The notes beneath the pieces were generated by a model that saw only the letters and a program-made list of their open reading frames with translations, did not search any database and had not been told where the DNA came from. Below, piece by piece: positions 57,076 through 64,000 of a stretch of DNA of 64,000 nucleotides. The stretch spans positions 359,915-423,914 of the forward strand of contig DF236954.1 of assembly GCA_000708835.1 (NCBI GenBank). Direction: 5' to 3'. Position 1 is the first letter of the stretch. Each line of letters starts with the position of its first letter. Made by a program: the position numbers and the translations under genes. This DNA is from Klebsormidium nitens. Its lineage: Eukaryota > Streptophyta > Klebsormidiophyceae > Klebsormidiales > Klebsormidiaceae.

Positions 57076-59957
57076 AGATAGATAAGCGGCGGTCTATGAA
57101 GATATGGCAATTGCCTTGAGAGAGCGGATATAGATTCGTATGAGCAATAGGTAATGTTTTCAACGATAAGGAGTTGGAAAGATTCATAAAGGCGCTTTGC
57201 GTCCATAATGCTGGACAGTGCAAGCCAGTGCAAGCCGAGCATAGACCACGGAGTCCTGAATTGGTTGAAACGTTGAATTGACGTGCCCTTGGAATCCATT
57301 GGCCATACGGAGGACATTGTTTATGGCATGACATGAGTATAATGGTCCGGGCTTTCTGTTACTGCTGGCAGAGCTACACAGCTTACGTGATACGACTTTA
57401 GGGCCTGCTTTCAGCTAGCCCTTCAATGATTGGAAAAGAGAAATTGACCATGCGCCGTCATGATGGCGCGCGCGCAAGCTTGCAGCGTGCATCGTAGTAC
57501 GTACTCATTCGCATCTAAAGGTGTTTGCATGTTGTGCACCATGAAGCTGCGCTATAAAGCAAAAACTCAACAAATTTCGTAGCCTCAATATAAACTTAGG
57601 GTTGCATGGCCGAGAATAAAGTGACCGTTACCATGATGCTGCAAGCTGCATCGAATGATCATTGCCCATATCTTAAATCATGGTTCATGCATACATGTAC
57701 TAAGGGAAGCATGCAGCGCATACCAGATAGATATGCCGCCAAAACATACTATTGAATTCACGTACGTATACACATAGCTGAGCCTGTAAACCATTGAGAT
57801 CCAATGTGGTCAACACACGAACTGCGACAACGACTATACAGTGATATGCAGCCTGCCTGGCTGGCAGCACACAGTGCTTACCACCCTATACATTCATTAC
57901 ATAAACCTAGATTGAGTGCTGCAAAGTTGACAAGCTCTCACCAAGCACAAGCACAAGCACACGCAACTTGCCGAGTCATTGTCTTTTTGCCAATGATGTT
58001 GATGAGGTGGGACAAGGAGAATGATTCTTTTGGTAACCCTGAGCCCGGGGGCTGTTGGAAGGTGCCTTTAGTGACTTGGGGTCACAGTTACCGGGATATG
58101 TAGATCTCGTGTGTCAAACCGTCCGGGCTTAAAAAGTTGTGTTTTCTATAACACTTTCCAAGATGCATTGCCCCAGTGGATCCTCTCCGAGTTCAAAATG
58201 AAGTTGCAGTAGCCAAACCCGAAGTCTGACCCAGAACCATGAGGGCAGACGAGCAAATGCACACCGTTCGATGCTTGGCACATATTCATCGGATGGTTAC
58301 AATCTTGCCATCTGCACGTGGAGCTCTGGTCAAGCTTCACACGTCAGGAAAGGCACCTTCCAACAGCCCCCGGGCTCAGGGTCCCGAAAAGAACCATTCT
58401 CCTTGTCCGCCCTCTAGCAGTCAAAATCCATCTTCTTTCTGTCAGCTTTTCAATGCTGTAATCGGACTTTACCAAATCGAAGGGGCTGCGTGTGCATACA
58501 AGCAGATGTATCGAAAGGTAGCCCTGGTCACACTTTCTGCTCCCTGGGACTGAAGTTGGCGGGTAGATTTGCACCGGTCAGTACTTATTTCTGACCCCGA
58601 CCCGAATCATGGGCTCTTTAGGGGTCCCATGGGGACCTGCCAAACGCCTCTCCTAGTCAGAACAACCACCTGAGCAATGGCTATGGGTCGGTGAAGTCTG
58701 CTGAGCCGTTTCACTAAAACAGGCAATCGGGCGGCCTTCATAAGGTGACCCTCCGACGGCCAAATGAACCCCAGATTTGCATCACTTTTGACCAAAGGTA
58801 CCCCCGAGGTGACGACCTTCTCAGATTTTCGTCGAAGTGCCCGGTTGGACTTTAGCAGCTTTGGTTGTGGCCAAAAACGGGTTATTTTTGCAGGGCAGTT
58901 TTTTACCATTGTTAGCTTGATTGTGCCCTCGTGGTTGCCAGATTGACTTCGACGTCGATGTTAGGCTCTAAACACCTTCTCCATGACCCAAGCTTTCCAT
59001 CGAACCTTGGGTCGGGGGGCCAATCGCAACCGCTGAGGGATTATGACGCCCGCCAGATTACCCTCCTTCCAAATTTGTTTGAGGGCAAAACTCGATAACG
59101 TCAACATCCAGACGTCGTATGGCAATCTAACCCAATTCAACGACCTCAAATTGGTTGAAACCCCCCTTCTGGGTCCTGCCAACCTATACGAAGGCCTGCG
59201 AAGCTCGTATGATGGGCCTCAGGTGGTTCAGCTGGCTCTGATTAGGGTTGCAGCGATGCCTTACCAGCCAGATTAGGGTTCTGAATTAGGACAAAACGAG
59301 GGCATCCTACGGTGCTCTTGAAGCCGTCGATGCGTAATTTGATTAGTATTTGACCGTAGATGACCTGCTCAGCCGCCCCGACTCCTCATACGACCCGGAG
59401 AGTGCACTCGTTATATTCGCCCAGGGAGCCGCGTTGGGGTACCCGTCGCAAAAAATCAGCCAAAACAGTAAACCTTCTCTCCTTTTGAAATGTACCTCGG
59501 TACTGCTTTGTAGGGATCCCCGTTGACCAAGTCGCAATCGACACCGTCCAATCACGTGAATGAAGCCTGACGGACGGTTGGCAGGGCGTGCTAGATTTGA
59601 TCTGGCGGGAAACGTTTGAACAGACGCGTCCCCAAAACAAGCTGACCCCGACTACCTAGGTAGACTTACCGTACAGCTACAGCTACGGTACCGGTACCGG
59701 TTGGTACAAACCGTACAGGCTCCAGCACAGCTGATGCCAATTGGCAATTGCAATGGCCATTGGCATTGGCCATTGAGATTTCGCACCACATCGCGTCCCA
59801 AGTGAATTCCATTGTTAAACGCCAATTCCCTGAACGGCGCATTAGGTACTCAGGTTCCGCTGACAATCTTAAAGGTAGCTGAACGCACTTTTCCAGGGGA
59901 GAAAGCGCTCACGACAATCAAGTCACCCCTTCTGCAGGCACACAGGTGGTTCAGCCA
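57076..59957. other. Intergenic, 2.9 kb, with an inverted-repeat element
   Basis: Contains the element at 58010-58408. Elsewhere are short low-complexity patches: CAAGCACAAGCACAAGCACA at about 57943, GGTACCGGTACCGG at about 59687, and a GGCAATTGCAATGGCCATTG-type palindromic run at about 59740-59777. No gene supported. Confidence 0.45.
58010..58408. mobile_element. Foldback/MITE-like element with 66-bp inverted repeats
   Basis: The left arm 58010-58075 begins GGACAAGGAGAATGATTCTT and contains CCCTGAGCCCGGGGGCTGTT. The right arm 58343-58408 is its reverse complement at about 60 of 66 positions. The 267-bp centre has no transposase. No clear target-site duplication at the arm ends, so true termini may lie slightly outside. 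Confidence 0.65.
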
Positions 59958-62900
59958 ATGGGGCGCTCCAGCAAGGGCAGCCGGCCGGGGCGGCATCAGT
60001 CGATAGAGGGCTTCTTTGCTCGCCCAGAGATGTGGCATCCTGTAAAACCTGCTTGTAGGACCGACACAGACAAAGCAGCAAATGCAGGGCCGCCAACTAG
60101 ACAGGGCCAGATGTCGAGCTCCCTCCTTCAGTTGCTGGCGGGGCGCAAAGCAGAACACGCGGGTGCAGCGGTCAGCAATCTTTCCCCTTGTTTTGCTCAA
60201 GCATTGGCTGAATGAGCTCAGCGCTGATGCAATGAGAGAATCAATCCAGTAGGCATTGCAGCAAAGTGCTGTGAAAGTGTGTTGTCTACTCCGCAAGCGC
60301 TATGTTGAAGTCGGACCCTATTCCAATGCAAGTAAAAGTGTTCTTGTGATTTGTAAATTCAATATTTTATGAGTGTGCTGCCGATTCATGAATTGATAAC
60401 GCATAAGGTTTGCCAACTCGCTGGCAGCTGCCCTCTGCCTGCAACCGGTGTAAGTGAATCGAGTGAGGTACAGTCAGCAGAGGCCCGCAACCTGCGTCTG
60501 AGTCTTCCTGCCCTCCAGTGACTTTGTTCTTTGTCAATTTACCCTCGTGTTGATCACCTCATGAATCAAAGCATTTCTAGATGACCAGAGAACCCCAAAG
60601 GGACTCAAGATTGAGGCAATAAACATCTACTCAAGGTCCGCACGTTTATTCCTGTGCTTCTGACCTCCTTTTTAGCCTTGCAGAAGATCTCCCCAAGAGT
60701 TTCTGACCTCACAAGGACACAAGATTGAGGTTATGAGACATCTGCTCAGGTTAACATGTTTCTCCCTGACTTTCTGTCCTCCTTCTCGGCCTTGCAGAAC
60801 ATGTCCCCAAAACTTCCTGAACCTCGCAAGATCAGTAAGGCAGCACAGGAGTACCGGTGTCCCGTGTGCGGCGAGGCTTTCCCATCTGAAGCGGAGAAAG
60901 AGGTGGGGAGCTGAGCTCTCCAGCTATACGGATGTCTGTGCCACTAGGAAGATTTTGTACTTATCAGTCGTTTGACTTCTCTGTGATAGTCTATCCAATG
61001 CTTTGAATGATTTGAGTGATATTCTTCGCTTCTACCCTTCAATAGTAAGCCCAGTTAGCTGCTCGGTTCGACCTCACTTTATGGGGCTTGCTTCTGCAAA
61101 GTCAGAATTTGGCCCCATGGATTATTCTCAAAAGGATTGTTCCATGAAGGTTTAGATCACTGTCTGCTGTGAACGAGTGAAATCTACAAAGAGGGCACAA
61201 TTTACTGTCAGAACAACTGGATGGTGAATGTGGACTTCTGGCCTGTAACTCCCCCCCCTGTGAAACAGGAAATCAGAGAATAAAACTGTACGTCTTAACT
61301 AACCTGGACTGTCCTACAAAGGGATAGGTACGGGGTGTCCCTTTGAGGAGTCGGCTGAGAATCTGCCTTCATCACCACCGCTGTTACAAAATGAATTCAC
61401 AAAAACTCCTCCTGCTGCATGAAGTTTTCAAGCTGCAGCATATGAAAGTTTTGCCTGCAAATTACAAAGTAATCGATAGGACACAAGTTCATAGGAAAAC
61501 AAAGAAGGCATATACAGCTTTCTGTGTACGATCACAGCGTGCTTATTCTTTCAATTAGCTGCATATCTTGATTTTGGCCAACAGAAGAAGAATGATTATT
61601 GCTGAGCAGGACCACATGGCAAAAGAGTTTGAGTTGATGGAAGACCTCGACATGCCATCTCCGGGCCCCCCGTCTGGTTCCCCTGAGGAAACCACGCCCC
61701 CCGTTGCGGGGCCTTCCCGACCCAACAATGCCCGGGGGATCCCTCCTGTTGCGACCGGCAGGACCTTCACAAACTCCAGACCGAGCATCCGGAGAAGCCC
61801 CTTTTCAGTCAAAGGAGGGTTTGGGGGTGGGTTAAGCGGGACACCGGGGGGCGCCGAGCGGGCGGTCACTCCGGACATAGAGTCGCTCATGCGGAGCGCC
61901 GCGGAGCGAGCGCAGAGGGAGTTGAGCGAGAAGGCGCGCAGAGCGGAGGAAGAAAGGGTCAGAAACGGGGGTCAAGAGGGGGCTGCGACACAAGACGAGG
62001 AACGAGAGCAAGAGCCTAAAGCACAAAGGGGTACGGGGGAGGAGAAAGGGGAAATCGAAAAGGAGGGGCAAGAAGGGGGGGAGGAAAAGGAAGGGGGGAA
62101 GGGGAAGGGGGAGGGCAGCCAGGAGGGGGGAGAGGGCGGGAAGAAGGGAGTGAAGAGGAACGGGCCCGAGGGACAGAAGAAGTGTTTCATCTGTCGCTGC
62201 TGGGTACCAGAGGAGGTGAGATCCCGAGGCAGACTCCACATACATACAAGAAAACATTCTTTTAACTGGTTTCGTGGTCCAACCTCCCCCTCTTTTTCTT
62301 GACTCTGTGCGTCACCTGGGTCTTGAATAGACCAATACTGCTAGCTTTTCGGCGGGAAAGAAAGGAAGAAAAAACTAAGTTTGCAGGCGATGGGATCATG
62401 TCGCATAGCCAGCCTGTGAGGGGTGTCTATTCAACGTTTTCGTGATTAAGGCGGGCAGATCGCAGGACCGGCAGCCTGGAAGCATACTGCAATCGAAAGT
62501 GCGTCCCTCGCACAGCCAAGTGTAAGCGCTGTTAGCAGGTTCTATGGAGTTCCATGCACGTGTTGCCTTGTACTTTGGGTTCTGCAGATGCGCAGTGTAA
62601 TAAACAGTGGCCGCCCATTTTTGTGTCGCGCATCTTGTCAAAGTTGCCTGCTCGAGTACTCAATAAGCCCTCCAAAATGAAAGTAAGAGTTGTAGTTGAA
62701 CCGAGTCTGATTCCAGACTTGGGGGATGCAGATTCTGGGCAGTTTGATGACCAAACGCAGCCATCGAACGGCCTCAAGAAACAGTATCAGCGCAGACGAA
62801 GACGACCAATTCTGACGTGGTATTGTTTTGCAGGAGTACGAAGTCCACGTCAGCAACGAGCTGAACGTAGAGGTAAGCTGAAGCTCTCTGGACGCTTTGC

Positions 62901-63685
62901 TTCGATCTTTCGCACTTGTCTCGCACTTTCACAAGGTGAAGAGAGATGGTGAGCCAGATGAGGCTTCGAGAGGTCGCGCTATTTTGGATAAGGACTCCGT
63001 TGTAGACGTAAGAAATGGTTTTTCTGCAAAGTGATGGCCATCGACGTCAAGATGAGCTGTTCACATTCGTAAACTCCATCTTATGCATGACTAGGTACCG
63101 GATTGATCTGACAAGGGCTGGAAATACTCATCAACCACCGTTTGTTTTGTCAAGGATAAAACCTGTGGAAACGATCAACCAGAAAGAATACCTGGATACC
63201 TAAAAGTGGACCTTCTAGAATGCACCTGCGCCCATCTCGACACGAGTTTCGGCCATCAGCAACTGAGTTGATATCTAAGAAGTCCCTTCTAGTGCCAAAC
63301 ACACGACAGCGAATCTTCTCTTCAGCCCACGGAGACCAATCACTGTTCCTGCACTGTTCCTTTCTGAGACTCGCGGAGCGGTCGCGAAAAACCACAGAAC
63401 GTGCGAAGACCTCCCACCAAGTCAGACATATTGGAGGGCGAAGTTGTGCTTTTCAACTATAAAGTTTCGCCTCCCTCTAATAGAGCGTGTGCAAGAAACT
63501 CCCATCCATTTAAGCTGAAATGCAGTGGGGAAGTTGCTTCTCCCACTTATTGACGTTCTCCGCCTCCCTCTAACAGAGCGACGCCCCTCTGGTCATCCCC
63601 GGTCTGGCACCGACCAAGGGCGCCGTCGAGAAGCTGAAAGCCAAACGGCGGCGGCGGGGGCCGCGGCCCGAGAACTACGACCGAT
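59958..63685 (+). CDS. Putative zinc-binding protein with PIP-box-like motif (3' end not in window)
   Basis: Proposed exons 59958-60170, 60798-60902, 61559-62215, 62834-62872 and 63577-63685 (open at its 3' end); phases agree, but the first donor (GTCAGC) and third acceptor (CAATTAG) are weak. The N-terminus MGRSSKGSRPGRHQSIEGFF contains HQSIEGFF, close to the PCNA-interacting PIP-box with His for the first Gln. Exon 2 encodes YRCPVCGEAFPSEAEKE and exons 3-4 encode KKCFICRCWVPEEEYEVHVS: two CxxC motifs, each followed 11-12 residues later by His, reminiscent of ubiquitin-binding UBZ4 fingers though the fourth ligand is not evident. A Gly/Glu/Lys-rich run (about 62000-62160) separates them. Exon 5 ends with a KLKAKRRRRGPRP basic cluster suited to nuclear import. 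A replication or DNA-damage role is inference; no family is confirmed. Confidence 0.5.
60598..60797 (+). repeat. Tandem copy of the exon 2 acceptor of the zinc-finger gene
   Basis: CTCAAGATTGAGGCAATAAACATC...TTAGCCTTGCAG (ending 60683) is repeated as CACAAGATTGAGGTTATGAG...CTCGGCCTTGCAG (ending 60797, the real acceptor). The similarity continues into the exon (AAGATCTCCCCAAGA versus AACATGTCCCCAAAA). The upstream copy keeps its AG but its frame soon stops. Offset is 114 bp. Confidence 0.75.
63435..63580 (+). repeat. Tandem copy of the exon 5 acceptor of the zinc-finger gene
   Basis: CGCCTCCCTCTAATAGAGCG (junction at 63483) precedes CGCCTCCCTCTAACAGAGCG (real junction at 63576), and the 30 bases before each are also related (GAAGTTGTGCTTTTC versus GAAGTTGCTTCTCCC). 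Offset is 93 bp. Confidence 0.7.
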
Positions 63686-64000
63686 GTGAGACGCGCTTCT
63701 CAGTGAATTCGCCTCTCTCCTCCCTGCCTTCCTGAATGATCCAGTTCGACTGAAGAGAACGGTTGTGCAACCCCTTGATTGTGCGTCTACTTTTGGCTGC
63801 ATGAGTGACTTCTCCTGAATGCGCTTGCTGGCTCACGGACGGTGTAGTTGTAATAACGCTCGTACGAGGAGACCACTATGCATCTGTGCTCTTACGCTGA
63901 AGACCGCGGGAGCATCGGACTCGTCTGGGCAAGAAAAAGCGACGTCTCGCAGGTTTCAAGGCGCACAATACCACTCAAAGTGCTCCGAACTCTCGTTCGA
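63686..64000. other. Intron or 3' flank at the window edge
   Basis: After the GTGAGA donor at 63686 no further exon is recognisable before the window ends. The zinc-finger gene probably continues outside. Confidence 0.4.

Noticed and set aside
57940-57965. CAAGCA repeats as a CRISPR- or satellite-like array
   Set aside because: Only about four imperfect short units and no spacers; a simple microsatellite in eukaryotic DNA.
61832-62257. Leu/Pro-rich minus-strand ORF
   Set aside because: Mirror of the Glu/Lys/Gly-rich exon of the zinc-finger gene; low-complexity shadow.

Overview
The window is nuclear DNA from a eukaryote with intron-rich genes. GT-AG introns run from about 44 nt to 2.2 kb, genes lie on both strands, and there are no operons or prokaryotic features. 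The gene set points to the green-plant (streptophyte) lineage. It has a plant-type ORM sphingolipid regulator, a plant-type ARPC2, a LEA-like protein with an apparent chloroplast transit peptide, an endonuclease/exonuclease/phosphatase with built-in EF-hands (an architecture known from plants), F-box genes and CCTAAACCC telobox-like sequence near promoters. A clear homologue of the flagellar doublet-microtubule protein CFAP210/FAP210 means the organism makes motile flagellate cells. That fits a streptophyte alga, such as a Klebsormidium- or charophyte-type genome, or a plant with swimming sperm. The species call is inference.

Layout. 0.2-2.7 kb: a divergent F-box pair sharing a 347-bp promoter; the plus-strand member is frameshifted. 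3.9-8.3 kb (-): a many-exon gene of unknown function with duplicated small exons that look mutually exclusive. 9.0-9.4 kb (-): a small membrane protein. 10.5-14.3 kb (+): ORM. 15.7-18.1 kb (+): plastid-targeted LEA-like protein. 19.9-25.2 kb (-): a secreted, intron-containing relative of bacterial ABC-type solute-binding proteins (NMT1/SsuA-like fold, inferred). 25.2-28.4 kb: repeat-rich, with a foldback element and a clean TTA-flanked MITE. 28.4-29.0 kb (+): unknown ORF. 31.8-35.3 kb (-): a Ser-rich protein with a C-terminal membrane anchor. 36.7-41.2 kb (-): CFAP210. 42.8-45.0 kb (+): unknown basic protein. 46.3-49.6 kb (-): ARPC2. 51.2-57.1 kb (+): EF-hand EEP protein. 58.0-58.4 kb: an inverted-repeat element. 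60.0-63.7 kb (+): a zinc-finger protein with a PIP-box-like motif, probably running off the window. Gene models were built by hand; where stated, exon phases add up to an open frame.

The most unusual signal crosses gene boundaries. In at least six genes, short decayed copies of an exon-intron junction sit about 80-160 bp from the real junction (ORM, CFAP210, the 42.8-kb gene, ARPC2, EEP and, twice, the zinc-finger gene). Most copies have lost a splice site or the reading frame, whereas in the 3.9-8.3 kb gene similar duplicates keep intact splice sites. This suggests repeated local tandem duplication across splice junctions, sometimes producing alternative exons and more often decaying in the intron.
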